Below are positions 33,818 to 43,079 of a stretch of 64,000 nt of DNA, in pieces. Source of the stretch: Hellea sp042093735 (GTDB lineage Bacteria; Pseudomonadota; Alphaproteobacteria; Caulobacterales; Maricaulaceae). A program made the position numbers and the translations under genes. Position 1 is the first letter of the stretch. Each line of letters starts with the position of its first letter. The DNA lies in contig JBELEM010000005.1 in the NCBI GenBank assembly GCA_042093735.1, positions 1 to 64,000 on the forward strand, given 5' to 3'. The notes under the pieces are model-generated. The model ran no database searches and had not been told where the DNA came from. It saw only the letters and a program-made list of their open reading frames with translations.

Positions 33818-35620
33818 ATGATACAGAACTTTGAAGCACGTGGTGGTCCAGAATATGGTAGAAAAAATCTTCCAAAACTGCGAGACACCTTAAAAAAATT
33901 AAAATTAGACGGGTTTCTTGTACCTCATGAAGATGAATACCAAAATGAGTACCTACCCGACTGCAATGAAAGATTAATGTGGGTAAGTGGTTTTACCGGC
34001 TCAGCTGGAGCTGCTATAATAATGCAGGATTCTGCAGCTATATTTGTTGATGGCAGGTACACACTACAGGTAAAAAGTCAGGTAGATAAAAAACTTTTTA
34101 GCTATGAAAGTCTTGAAAATGGAGGGCTAACAAGCTGGTTAGAGGCCAACACAAAAGTTGAGCATACTATTGGGTATGACCCTAAATTGCATACTCCAAA
34201 CTCATTAAAAAAATTAAGAAAAAGCTCAAAAGCTAAGCTATTAGCTATTAAGAATAATCCATTAGATAATAGCTGGGCAAACAGGCCTAAGACTCCCTCT
34301 TCCAAAATAAAAATACACCCTGTTAAATTTTCTGGTGAAACTCATCATCACAAATGTAAAAGAATAGCAAAATTAATAAGCAAAAAGAATGCTGACATAG
34401 CGTTAATAACTTCGCCCGCCTCAATCGCATGGTTACTTAATATAAGAGGAGCAGATGTGATGTGCACACCATTAATACTTTCAACTGCTACAATTGATAA
34501 ACATGGTAAAGTCCAACTATTTGTTGATAATGATAAGCTCACTCATGAATTAAGGGACTATCTAGGAGAAAATGTTGCAATTTTCGATGAATCTAGCATC
34601 GAAAAGAGGCTTAATCTTCTATGTGGGTACAAGGTTTTAGTTGACCCCTCTAATGCATCATCATGGTTCTTCGACACTCTTAAAGATAGCCAAGCGGTCA
34701 TACTAAAAGCGCAAGATCCAATAGCCCTACCTAGAGCATGTAAAAATGAAACAGAGATAAAAAGCACCATAAACGCTCATAAGCGAGATGCTGTACCCCT
34801 TATCAGGTTTCTTCATTGGTTGGATACAAAGGCACAAACAGGAAAAGAAACTGAAATAAGTGCCGCAAAACAACTTGAAGAATTCAGGCTTGAAACAGGC
34901 TTACTTAAAGATTTAAGTTTTGAAAGTATATCAGGAGCAGGTTCTAACGGAGCAATAGTCCACTACAGAGTAAGCGAAGAAACATCTAAAACCTTATCTC
35001 AGGGATCACTTTATTTAATTGATAGCGGCGCACAATACGAAGATGGTACGACTGATGTTACAAGAACAGTTCCTATTGGAAAGCCAACCTCTGAAATGCG
35101 GTATAGGTTCACTCTTGTGCTTAAAGGTCATATAGCACTAGCTACAGCATACTTTCCAGTAGGAACAACTGGATCAAATTTGGATGCATTAGCTAGAATG
35201 CCATTATGGCAAAATGGTTTAGACTACGATCATGGAACTGGTCATGGTGTTGGGTTATATTTAGGGGTTCACGAAGGACCGCAAAGAATTTCTAAGTCAC
35301 CGAATAATGTAGCCCTGGAACCAGGAATGATCTTATCCAATGAGCCTGGTTATTATAAAAGCGGCGCCTATGGCATACGAATTGAAAACTTACAATATGT
35401 AACTAAGCCAGTTTCAAGCATTCACGGGGAAAGAAAAATGTTAAGCTTTGAAACGCTCACACTGGCTCCCATCCATAAAGGACTGATCGACACTACAATT
35501 CTTAATGAGCAAGAGAAAGAATACATCAATGAGTATCATAAAACCGTTTATGATAAAATTTCGCCAAGCCTCTCTGGGAAAACTTTGTTATGGCTAGAAG
35601 AGGCTTGTAAAGTAATATAG
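33818..35620 (+). CDS. M24-family Xaa-Pro aminopeptidase
   Basis: This 600-residue cytosolic metallopeptidase of the APP1 (three-domain) type removes N-terminal residues before proline. Two creatinase-like N-terminal domains are followed by an M24 catalytic domain. Metal ligands are visible in LIDSGAQYEDGTTDVTRT (two Asp), DHGTGHGVG (His), SNEPGYY (Glu) and GIRIENLQYV (Glu), and a C-terminal extension of about 60 residues ends the protein. The frame begins at a TTG (33806); ATG 33818 is preferred. Confidence 0.93.
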   Translation: MIQNFEARGGPEYGRKNLPKLRDTLKKLKLDGFLVPHEDEYQNEYLPDCNERLMWVSGFTGSAGAAIIMQDSAAIFVDGRYTLQVKSQVDKKLFSYESLENGGLTSWLEANTKVEHTIGYDPKLHTPNSLKKLRKSSKAKLLAIKNNPLDNSWANRPKTPSSKIKIHPVKFSGETHHHKCKRIAKLISKKNADIALITSPASIAWLLNIRGADVMCTPLILSTATIDKHGKVQLFVDNDKLTHELRDYLGENVAIFDESSIEKRLNLLCGYKVLVDPSNASSWFFDTLKDSQAVILKAQDPIALPRACKNETEIKSTINAHKRDAVPLIRFLHWLDTKAQTGKETEISAAKQLEEFRLETGLLKDLSFESISGAGSNGAIVHYRVSEETSKTLSQGSLYLIDSGAQYEDGTTDVTRTVPIGKPTSEMRYRFTLVLKGHIALATAYFPVGTTGSNLDALARMPLWQNGLDYDHGTGHGVGLYLGVHEGPQRISKSPNNVALEPGMILSNEPGYYKSGAYGIRIENLQYVTKPVSSIHGERKMLSFETLTLAPIHKGLIDTTILNEQEKEYINEYHKTVYDKISPSLSGKTLLWLEEACKVI

Positions 35621-35642
35621 TTTTAAGGTTGGTAATTTATTT

Positions 35643-36560
35643 TCAAGTAATACCTAAATTTTTAGCTGCGTTACCAACAAACTTCATTGTTTGCTGACCA
35701 CCTGAAGTATATTCTTCTTGATTAATACTATTACGGATTTTATCCAAATTAAGCATAACGTTTTCAGCTGTTTGTTCATTTGGTGTTAAATGTATACCTG
35801 AAGTTTCAAAAACTTTAGTTGCCGCATATCCTCCAGCTCCTGCACACATAATTAATCTATTCGGTGCACCATCGCAAACCAAAGGAATTAATCCAGCTGT
35901 TACACTCTCAACAGTCAATAAATCTAAAGCATCTTGCGGCATCAAACTCTCAGTCATACGTGTTGCAGCTGTCGGGGAAAGAGCATTCACACGGATATCA
36001 TATTTTGCACCCTCCAAGCAAAGTGTATTCATTAAACCAACAACACCAGTTTTAGCTGCTCCATAGTTGGTTTGTCCGAAATTACCATAATTTCCTGAGG
36101 AAGATGTTGTCATAACAATACGACCATACTTTCTTTCTTTCATGTGATCCCACACAGCTTTAGTACAAATTACCGACCCCATAAGGTGGACCTCAATCAC
36201 TAATCTAAAGTCATTGATGTCCATTTTGGTAAATGATTTATCGCGAAGTATGCCAGCATTATTGACTAAGATATCTATGTGACCCCACTTTTCAATAACT
36301 GAGCTAACCATATCCTGAACTTCCTCTGGATTTGTGACGTTAGCACCATTGGCCATTGCCGTTCCCCCGAATTCATGTATTTCTTCAACAACATTCTCTG
36401 CCATAGTTGCGGATCCGCCTTCACCAGAAACACTCCCACCTAAGTCGTTAACAACCACTTTGACACCACGGCGTGCTAACTCTAAAGCATGACTTCTACC
36501 CAATCCACCTCCAGCACCTGTAACAATTGCAACTCGGTCATTAAACTCTATAATACTCAT
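35643..36560 (-). CDS. SDR dehydrogenase of the MFE-2 (hydroxyacyl-CoA dehydrogenase) type
   Basis: The 305-residue short-chain dehydrogenase has the NAD-binding TGAGGGLGRSH (14-24), NNAG at 100-103, and the catalytic Ser (153-155 region), Tyr166 and Lys170. The VNDLGGSVSGEG insertion after the second strand and the long C-terminal part resemble the (R)-3-hydroxyacyl-CoA dehydrogenase unit of peroxisomal multifunctional enzyme 2. It lies 21 nt downstream of a thiolase, which supports a beta-oxidation role. Confidence 0.83.
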   Translation of the reverse strand: MSIIEFNDRVAIVTGAGGGLGRSHALELARRGVKVVVNDLGGSVSGEGGSATMAENVVEEIHEFGGTAMANGANVTNPEEVQDMVSSVIEKWGHIDILVNNAGILRDKSFTKMDINDFRLVIEVHLMGSVICTKAVWDHMKERKYGRIVMTTSSSGNYGNFGQTNYGAAKTGVVGLMNTLCLEGAKYDIRVNALSPTAATRMTESLMPQDALDLLTVESVTAGLIPLVCDGAPNRLIMCAGAGGYAATKVFETSGIHLTPNEQTAENVMLNLDKIRNSINQEEYTSGGQQTMKFVGNAAKNLGIT

Positions 36561-36581
36561 TATTGATTTGCTCTCTTTTCC

Positions 36582-37760
36582 TTAAACAACTTCAAACAAG
36601 CCTGCCGCGCCCATACCACCGCCTACACACATGGTACTCACAACATATTTTACGCCGCGGCGTTTTCCTTCAATTAAAGCGTGAGCAACCATCCGCGCTC
36701 CAGACATTCCATATGGGTGCCCAATAGAAATAGCTCCCCCATTTACATTCATAATCTCATTTGGAATGCCTAATTTATCCCTGCAGTAAATCACTTGAAC
36801 TGCAAAAGCCTCATTTAATTCCCATAAACCAATATCATCCATTTTAAGGCCAGTTTTTTCCAAAAGCTTAGGAATTGCATAAACTGGCCCAATCCCCATC
36901 TCGTCAGGAGCTAATCCAGCAACGGCCATTCCTCTATAAATACCCAGAGGTTCAAGCCCTCTCTGTGAGGCCACCCTTGCCTCCATTAAAACAGAAGCTG
37001 ACGCGCCATCTGATAACTGAGATGCATTTCCTGCTGTAATAAAATGACCCGGACCACGTACAGGCTTGAGGTTAGACAAACCCTCAATGTTTGTTGAAGG
37101 CCTATTTCCTTCATCTTTATCCAAGGTAACTTCATTAGTTGAAATTTCACCAGTCTCTTTGTTTTTTACAGCCATTACAGATGTCATTGGCACTATCTCA
37201 TCATTAAATTTTCCTGATAGTTGTGCCTGATGTGTTCTTTTTTGGCTTTGTAAAGCATAGTTATCCTGAGCCTCTCTAGAAACATTGTATCTTTTTGCTA
37301 CTATTTCAGCTGTATCAATCATCGGCATATAGGCCGCGGGTTGTATAGCGTGAAGCTCTGGGTCAGCTTCTACTCTCATATCCGCTGTTTGGACTTTAGA
37401 TATCGAATCAAGCCCACCGCCAACAGCTATGTCCATATTGTCTACCAATATCTGTTTAGCTGCTAAACCAATAGCCATCATACCTGATGAACATTGACGG
37501 TCAATTGTCATTGCCGATACAGATTCAGGCAAACCCGCTCTTAAAGTTGCCATCCGTGCTACATTCGATGATTGTGAACCCTGCTGCAAAGCAGAACCCA
37601 TTATTACATCTTCTACTTCAGCCCCGTCTAACCCAGCACGCTTTACAGCATGAGAAATAGCATGGGCAGCTAAAGTTGGAGAACATGTATTATTAAAAGC
37701 CCCACGATAAGCTCTGCCTATTGGTGTTCTAGCCGTTGAAACGATTACTGCTTCGCGCAT
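36582..37760 (-). CDS. Acetyl-CoA acyltransferase (thiolase)
   Basis: This 392-residue thiolase has the nucleophile Cys90 in DRQCSSG, the catalytic His in GHPYGMSGAR and the second Cys in MCVGGGMGAAG. It cleaves 3-ketoacyl-CoA or condenses acetyl-CoA. With the downstream MFE-2-type dehydrogenase it forms a two-gene unit, probably degradative. The chain-length range cannot be predicted. Confidence 0.93.
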   Translation of the reverse strand: MREAVIVSTARTPIGRAYRGAFNNTCSPTLAAHAISHAVKRAGLDGAEVEDVIMGSALQQGSQSSNVARMATLRAGLPESVSAMTIDRQCSSGMMAIGLAAKQILVDNMDIAVGGGLDSISKVQTADMRVEADPELHAIQPAAYMPMIDTAEIVAKRYNVSREAQDNYALQSQKRTHQAQLSGKFNDEIVPMTSVMAVKNKETGEISTNEVTLDKDEGNRPSTNIEGLSNLKPVRGPGHFITAGNASQLSDGASASVLMEARVASQRGLEPLGIYRGMAVAGLAPDEMGIGPVYAIPKLLEKTGLKMDDIGLWELNEAFAVQVIYCRDKLGIPNEIMNVNGGAISIGHPYGMSGARMVAHALIEGKRRGVKYVVSTMCVGGGMGAAGLFEVV

Positions 37761-37847
37761 TTTGATCTCCTATGCAATTTGTTGCATATCTAACCTTCCG
37801 CTATATAAAAAGCAAGCATTTGAAAAGTACAGAAAGAATAAAAAAAT

Positions 37848-38696
37848 ATGAAAACTTCAATTTCACACAAAATGTTCTTATTTCTACTTAAATTTATTGG
37901 TGCAAAAAAAATATTAGGGTATTTTCTATCTAGAAAAAGGCTACCATATGCAAAACCAAATTTCTGGTATAGGTCAAAGTATTCAATTAAAGGAACAATT
38001 TATAAAAAACACAACATTTGGACTTATGATGGCAATACAACTTTAGTGTATTATCTACATGGAGGAGCTTTCGTTCTTGGTTTAAACTCTTTGTACTATT
38101 CTATGATAGGGCGTTTAGCAAAGTTATCAAAAGTAAAAATAATTGTTCCTGATTACCCATTACCCCCAGATTATAATGTCAATGAAATACATGAATGGGT
38201 GAGAAACAGCTATGTTGATACCATTGCAAAACATAAGCCTACTAACATAATAATTATGGGAGACTCTGCTGGGGGCAACCTCGCAATTGCGCTAGTCGAT
38301 TGGATAATGACCTCTGAACTAAAAAAACCAAATAATCTTATATTATTATCACCATGGGTAGACTTAGAGTTAAAAAATCCAAAGTTAGAAGCAAACCCAT
38401 CCGAGCAATTACTCGATAAAAAAGATATTCAAAAAGCTGCTATTAGGTTTGCAAATGGATTAAACTTAAAAGATCCATTAATTAGTCCATTATATCATAA
38501 TAATCTAAAGTTACCAAAAACTACTATATTTTCAGGTGATCTAGACTTACTGCATGATGATATAGTTCGTTTTTCTAAAAAGAATCCAAAAATAAACCTT
38601 AAAATTACAAAACATATGCCGCATGTGCATATGATTATGCCGACTAAAGAAGCTAAAATAACCTTAAAACAAATTAGTAATATTTTAAGCTATTAA
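37848..38696 (+). CDS. Alpha/beta hydrolase, hormone-sensitive-lipase-like esterase
   Basis: The 282-residue protein has the oxyanion-hole motif HGGAF (71-75), nucleophile Ser140 in GDSAGGN, an Asp in SGDLDLLHDD and a His in KHMPHVHM, the pattern of the HSL (type IV) esterases. No signal peptide is clear. It is divergent from the thiolase gene and overlaps the moaC end by 4 nt. The substrate is unknown. Confidence 0.82.
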   Translation: MKTSISHKMFLFLLKFIGAKKILGYFLSRKRLPYAKPNFWYRSKYSIKGTIYKKHNIWTYDGNTTLVYYLHGGAFVLGLNSLYYSMIGRLAKLSKVKIIVPDYPLPPDYNVNEIHEWVRNSYVDTIAKHKPTNIIIMGDSAGGNLAIALVDWIMTSELKKPNNLILLSPWVDLELKNPKLEANPSEQLLDKKDIQKAAIRFANGLNLKDPLISPLYHNNLKLPKTTIFSGDLDLLHDDIVRFSKKNPKINLKITKHMPHVHMIMPTKEAKITLKQISNILSY

Positions 38697-39166
38697 CGTT
38701 GCCATTCTCCAGACTTACCACCAGCTTTACTTTCTAGTAAAATATCCAAAATCATCATATGTTTATCTTTTGATTTTAACATATCATATATAGTCAAACA
38801 TGATATAGAAACAGCAGTTAAAGCTTCCATTTCAACTCCTGTTTTACCATCGGTTCTTACCTCTGCTGAAATAGATAAACCCGGCAATGCATCATCATGG
38901 TCAATTCGAACACTTACCTTAGAGATTTGTATTGGATGGCATAATGGAATTAAATTTGATGTATTTTTTGCCGCCATAATTCCAGCTAACTCAGCCACCT
39001 GCTCAACATTACCTTTTTTATTTTCTTGCTCTTTAACTGACATCAAAGTATTCATTGACATTCGAACTTTTCCTTTTGCCACTGCAATTCTAGAAGTTAT
39101 ATCTTTGCCAGATACATCGACCATTGCTGGACGACCAGCTGCATCAAAATGGGTTAAATTAGACAT
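38693..39166 (-). CDS. moaC: Cyclic pyranopterin monophosphate synthase
   Basis: MoaC makes cyclic pyranopterin monophosphate in molybdenum-cofactor synthesis. The product has PLCHPI, KTGVEMEALTAVS and the closing IYDMLKS helix. Start 39166 has GGAG 7 nt upstream inside moaB and overlaps the moaB stop (TAATG); an ATG at 39172 is too close to that site. It has 157 residues, typical for the family. moaA, which acts just before it, is not in this window. Confidence 0.95.
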   Translation of the reverse strand: MSNLTHFDAAGRPAMVDVSGKDITSRIAVAKGKVRMSMNTLMSVKEQENKKGNVEQVAELAGIMAAKNTSNLIPLCHPIQISKVSVRIDHDDALPGLSISAEVRTDGKTGVEMEALTAVSISCLTIYDMLKSKDKHMMILDILLESKAGGKSGEWQR

Positions 39167-39708
39167 TAGCATTCTCCAAAACGAGGCATTAAATCTATCA
39201 TATTACAAGGACGGTGCCTGCTATCAAGCTGTGCAGAGATTACTTTATCCCATCCATCCCTTACTGCTCCATTTGATCCTGGAAGGCAAAATATTATTGT
39301 CCCCTTAGCAAGTCCAGCGCAGGCCCTCGATTGCAAAGTAGACAGACCAATAGATTTAAAACTTTCTTGATGAAAAATAACTGAGAAACCATCAATTACC
39401 TTATCAAACATGGGAGAAATAGCTTCCACTGTTATATCGCGTCCAGTTAAACCTGTTCCCCCAGTTGTGATAATGACGTCAACTATAGGATCATTTATCC
39501 AAATACTAATTTTATCCCTAACACCGTCTATAGTATCTCTTTTAATGGACCGATAAATTATTTCATGTCCTGATAGCTTAATTTTTGACTCTAAAATATC
39601 ACCGGATGTATCTGTTAGCTCTGTTCGAGTATCGGATACTGTCAGAATAGCTATTTTAACTGGCTTGAATTCTAAGCTTGTGTCTATACCTACCATTATT
39701 CTTCCCAT
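39166..39708 (-). CDS. moaB: MoaB/Mog-type molybdopterin adenylyltransferase
   Basis: This 180-residue protein of the MoaB/MogA family activates molybdopterin by adenylylation before metal insertion. TVSDTRTELTDTSGD and TTGGTGLTGRDIT are clear hallmarks. The gene overlaps moaE by 13 nt and shares one nucleotide with moaC. Whether it is functional MogA or the MoaB type cannot be told from sequence alone. Confidence 0.92.
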   Translation of the reverse strand: MGRIMVGIDTSLEFKPVKIAILTVSDTRTELTDTSGDILESKIKLSGHEIIYRSIKRDTIDGVRDKISIWINDPIVDVIITTGGTGLTGRDITVEAISPMFDKVIDGFSVIFHQESFKSIGLSTLQSRACAGLAKGTIIFCLPGSNGAVRDGWDKVISAQLDSRHRPCNMIDLMPRFGEC

Positions 39709-40142
39709 CTTTTCTTATCATTAAGGTCTTGATGCCTAGGCTCAATCCACTTTATTTTTCCTAAAGATTTTTCAGACTTCCAAAATGGAGCTTCTGACTT
39801 CAAATAATCCATCAAAAAATCTGCGGCTTCAAAAGAATCTCGACGGTGGAGACTAGCCGTTGCAACAAAAACTATAGGCTCACTTGGCAACAGAACACCA
39901 ACTCGATGAATAATTCTCCAATTTAAAATACTCCATCGCTTTTCAGCTTTGCTAGCTATTTTAATAATTTGTTTCTCAGTAAATCCTGCGTAGTGTGATA
40001 AAGTCAATGAAAGACCCTGTTTTTCTCCACGAACTATACCAGTAAAAGCTACAATAGCTCCTGCTCCTTTAACCTCATTTCTGAAAGCCCTATGCTCAAA
40101 CTCAGGATTAAGTTCTGTATTAGATATTCTTAAAATACCCAT
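39696..40142 (-). CDS. moaE: Molybdopterin synthase catalytic subunit
   Basis: MoaE forms with MoaD the enzyme that adds the dithiolene sulfurs. The 148-residue protein has FTGIVRGEK, RWSILNWRIIHRVG and the catalytic lysine segment KSEAPFWKSE. It lies 2 nt downstream of moaD. Confidence 0.95.
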   Translation of the reverse strand: MGILRISNTELNPEFEHRAFRNEVKGAGAIVAFTGIVRGEKQGLSLTLSHYAGFTEKQIIKIASKAEKRWSILNWRIIHRVGVLLPSEPIVFVATASLHRRDSFEAADFLMDYLKSEAPFWKSEKSLGKIKWIEPRHQDLNDKKRWEE

Positions 40143-40144
40143 TT

Positions 40145-40390
40145 TCAGCCTCCACTAAGAGGTGACATAAAAGCGATTTCATCTCCATCTTTCAATGAAA
40201 CATTTTCTGTTATTATATTTTTGTTTATAGATATCCTATTTCCCCTTTTAAGTAACGTCTTCTCTGAAATACCCATATTTTCAGATAACCAAAGAGTAAG
40301 GTCTTCAATAGTAATCACACTTGGAGGTAGACTGATCTCCATAGTTGGAGAAATATCACCGAGACTCCCAAAAAAGAGAATTGTAATCAT
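40145..40390 (-). CDS. moaD: Molybdopterin synthase sulfur-carrier subunit
   Basis: This 81-residue ubiquitin-fold sulfur carrier ends in SPLSGG; the terminal Gly-Gly is the site of thiocarboxylation. It overlaps the mocA-like gene by 4 nt (ATGA) and is followed by moaE, its partner. Confidence 0.95.
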   Translation of the reverse strand: MITILFFGSLGDISPTMEISLPPSVITIEDLTLWLSENMGISEKTLLKRGNRISINKNIITENVSLKDGDEIAFMSPLSGG

Positions 40391-40965
40391 GATAGCTCCC
40401 GTAACTCTTCTTTTGTATCTATATCTAAAGCAGTTTCCTTTGGTATTTTATATTTATAATAATTTCCATTACTGAATAACGACTTAATAGGAAATCGGGA
40501 ATTTAAAGTCATAAGCTTATTAATAACGCCGTTTCTAAAAATTACTGGGGGCATCAACGTATCATTGTAACAACATATAGCTTTATCATTATGCCCTATA
40601 CCCTGGATTATGTTTTTTATATCATAATTCTTGACGAAAGGCATATCCCCTAATGCTAAAAATATACTGTTATATCCTGCTCCATGAATAAATTGTACTG
40701 CTAATTTTACTGAGTACATCTTACCCAGCAATGGACTATTATTTTCAATTAAAATAAAACCATTATCTATCAGCAAATCATGAAGTGCGCTTGGTTTCGA
40801 AGGTACAACTGCAAAACGCTTTCCGAAGTTAATTGATTTACAGCTATCGATTATATGTTGGATAAGTGGCTTTCCTCTGAAATGGGTAGTCAGTTTATCA
40901 CTTCTTCCAAAGCGTTGAGATAAACCGCTGGCCAATATTACTAATGCAGTTTCCTCTTCTCTCAT
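40387..40965 (-). CDS. MocA-like molybdenum cofactor cytidylyltransferase
   Basis: This 192-residue nucleotidyltransferase has LASGLSQRFGRSDKL (sugar-nucleotide-type loop) and ALGDMPFV, a pattern closer to MocA than to MobA. MocA makes the cytosine-dinucleotide form of Moco used by xanthine-oxidase-family enzymes. Neighbour XdhC overlaps it by 4 nt (ATGA), which supports this specificity. Confidence 0.8.
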   Translation of the reverse strand: MREEETALVILASGLSQRFGRSDKLTTHFRGKPLIQHIIDSCKSINFGKRFAVVPSKPSALHDLLIDNGFILIENNSPLLGKMYSVKLAVQFIHGAGYNSIFLALGDMPFVKNYDIKNIIQGIGHNDKAICCYNDTLMPPVIFRNGVINKLMTLNSRFPIKSLFSNGNYYKYKIPKETALDIDTKEELRELS

Positions 40966-41834
40966 AATAAGTTTTTATCTTTTGCTACTTTGATAATCTC
41001 GGCCAGTGTTGACAATGCTAAGAGATTAGTGTCGCGCATTGATGGAATGAGGCCAATTGGCCCTCTAATTTTTGAAATATGCGACAACGAAACACCTGCA
41101 CTACTTAATTTTTTTTCTCTCATTTGATGGGTTTTTATACTACCCATAGCGCCTATGTAAAAAGCATCACCCAATACTACTTGTTTTAAAATATTTAGTT
41201 CCCAATCGTGGTCATGAAATAATAAAACTACAGCAGTCCAATAATCATCCAGATTAATTAAAGGTTTTTCAGGGTTATTTAAATGCGTGAAAGATAAAAA
41301 TTTAAGTTCATCATTAATACTCTTGTCTGGAGAATGGACATTCACTTCGAGACCTATTTCTGTTGCGAGTGAAGCTAAAGAGAACAAAGCCTCATCACGT
41401 CCATAGAGATTAATCTGCAATTTAGGGCTGTATTTATGCTCATACTCATCAAGCTTAAGAAGGAATTCTTTCCGAGATCCTAATGCTTCTATGGCTTTAC
41501 CTACAGTTTTTTTACTTGGGTTAGGTATAATTATTAATTCTATAGAGCCACCGCATGGGAGTTTAATATCTTTATATTGGGATCCTTCTCCATATTGGAT
41601 GATACGTGTCTTATTTTCAGATAATGATATTTTAGATTGAGATATAATATCTGCGTCAACACAGCCATTAGAAATATAGCCTGCAAAACTACCATCACAA
41701 CTAACAGCCATTAGCGACCCAACAGATCTCATTGAACCACCTTTTACACTTTTTACGCAAACTAATGCGCACGGATTTGTCTCATTAAAAACAAATTTCA
41801 ATATATCGTAAGCATGGTGATATTTTAGACTCAT
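40962..41834 (-). CDS. XdhC-family molybdenum cofactor maturation protein
   Basis: This 290-residue protein has the N-terminal XdhC domain (VKGGSMRSVGSLMAV, YISNGCVDADI, LPCGGSIELI) and a C-terminal Rossmann-like domain (GAMGSIKTH, GLIPSMRD). XdhC proteins bind sulfurated Moco and insert it into xanthine-oxidase-family enzymes. It is the first gene of the xdhC-mocA-moaD-moaE-moaB-moaC run, in a 42-bp divergent spacer from moeA. Confidence 0.9.
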   Translation of the reverse strand: MSLKYHHAYDILKFVFNETNPCALVCVKSVKGGSMRSVGSLMAVSCDGSFAGYISNGCVDADIISQSKISLSENKTRIIQYGEGSQYKDIKLPCGGSIELIIIPNPSKKTVGKAIEALGSRKEFLLKLDEYEHKYSPKLQINLYGRDEALFSLASLATEIGLEVNVHSPDKSINDELKFLSFTHLNNPEKPLINLDDYWTAVVLLFHDHDWELNILKQVVLGDAFYIGAMGSIKTHQMREKKLSSAGVSLSHISKIRGPIGLIPSMRDTNLLALSTLAEIIKVAKDKNLL

Positions 41835-41876
41835 TATTACTTGGTAAAACAGAAAGTTGCATATATCTATATTAAT

Positions 41877-43079
41877 ATGATCTCTGTCTCTGAAGCTTTA
41901 GGTATTTTAAGTCAAAATCGTTTTGAACTAGATGTGCAGACGATTAATCTTAAAGAGGCAATAGGTTCTGTTTTAGCTGAAGATTTAACTGCAAAGATTA
42001 CCTTACCTCCTTTTCCTGTGTCGGCGATGGACGGCTATGCAATTAAAATATCAGATATTGAAAATGGGTCGTTAAAATTTCAAGTTACAGGTGTGTCAGC
42101 TGCAGGTAACCCATTTAAGGGTATTTTGAATAACAATGAGGCTGTTAGAATCTACACGGGGGGAATCGTACCAAATGGTGCGGACCATATCGTCATCCAA
42201 GAGAATGTTATTAAAGAAAAAAGTCAAATTACGATATCAGAAAATGAAATTTTTCCTAGACATATCAGAAACAAGGGAATTGATTTTTTTCAAGGGGACG
42301 TATTAATTAAAAAAGGAACTCGCCTTGACGCTATGCATATTGGATTAGCTGCTGCAGCAAATTTTAGCCTTTTAAAAACATACAAAAAACCCACAGTTGC
42401 AATAATATCAAATGGTGATGAACTTAAAGAGCCTGGAAGCACATTAACCCCAGGTGATATAATCAATTCAAACTCTCATTGCCTTACCGCTTTGCTAAAC
42501 AAATGGAATGCAAATGTGGTTAATGTTGGAATAGCCAAAGATAATATTCCTGACATTATGAATAAAATAAAAAATATTAACGATGCTGATATTATAGTTC
42601 CTATCGGTGGTGCCTCGGTGGGTGATTTAGATTTCATGCGTATCGCATTTAAAAAGTCTGGATTCTTACCTATTTTTGAAAAGGTAGCGGTTCGCCCTGG
42701 AAAACCAGTATGGTTTGGAAAAATAGATGATAAATTAGTTTTAGGATTGCCAGGTAATCCAGCATCAGCTGTTGTATGTGCTCATATTTTTTTGAAAACT
42801 CTGATTACGCAAAATAACAATCCACACTTTCTAAAAGCAAAGCTTAGTGAGAAAATACCGAAAAATTCAAATAGAGAAACATATTTAAGAGGCTTAGCAA
42901 AATTTAATGACATAGGACAATTAGAAGTAACTCCAATGCCCAAACAAGACAGTTCACTTTTAATGCCGTTTGTAAAATCAAATGTCCTTATTAGGTTAAA
43001 GCCGAATGAAAAATTAAGGAAAAAGCATGAGCTCGTTGATGTACTTTCACTGGAAACTGGGCCTAGTTTTCATGAGTAA
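41877..43079 (+). CDS. moeA: Molybdopterin molybdenumtransferase
   Basis: MoeA inserts molybdate into adenylylated molybdopterin. The 400-residue product shows PPFPVSAMDGYAI, YTGGIVPNGAD, the PTVAIISNGDEL and PIGGASVGD segments, and GLPGNPASA. The frame is open from a TTG at 41841, but ATG 41877 gives the canonical MISVSEAL start. It is divergent from xdhC and its last 17 nt overlap the convergent PhzF gene. Confidence 0.95.
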   Translation: MISVSEALGILSQNRFELDVQTINLKEAIGSVLAEDLTAKITLPPFPVSAMDGYAIKISDIENGSLKFQVTGVSAAGNPFKGILNNNEAVRIYTGGIVPNGADHIVIQENVIKEKSQITISENEIFPRHIRNKGIDFFQGDVLIKKGTRLDAMHIGLAAAANFSLLKTYKKPTVAIISNGDELKEPGSTLTPGDIINSNSHCLTALLNKWNANVVNVGIAKDNIPDIMNKIKNINDADIIVPIGGASVGDLDFMRIAFKKSGFLPIFEKVAVRPGKPVWFGKIDDKLVLGLPGNPASAVVCAHIFLKTLITQNNNPHFLKAKLSEKIPKNSNRETYLRGLAKFNDIGQLEVTPMPKQDSSLLMPFVKSNVLIRLKPNEKLRKKHELVDVLSLETGPSFHE

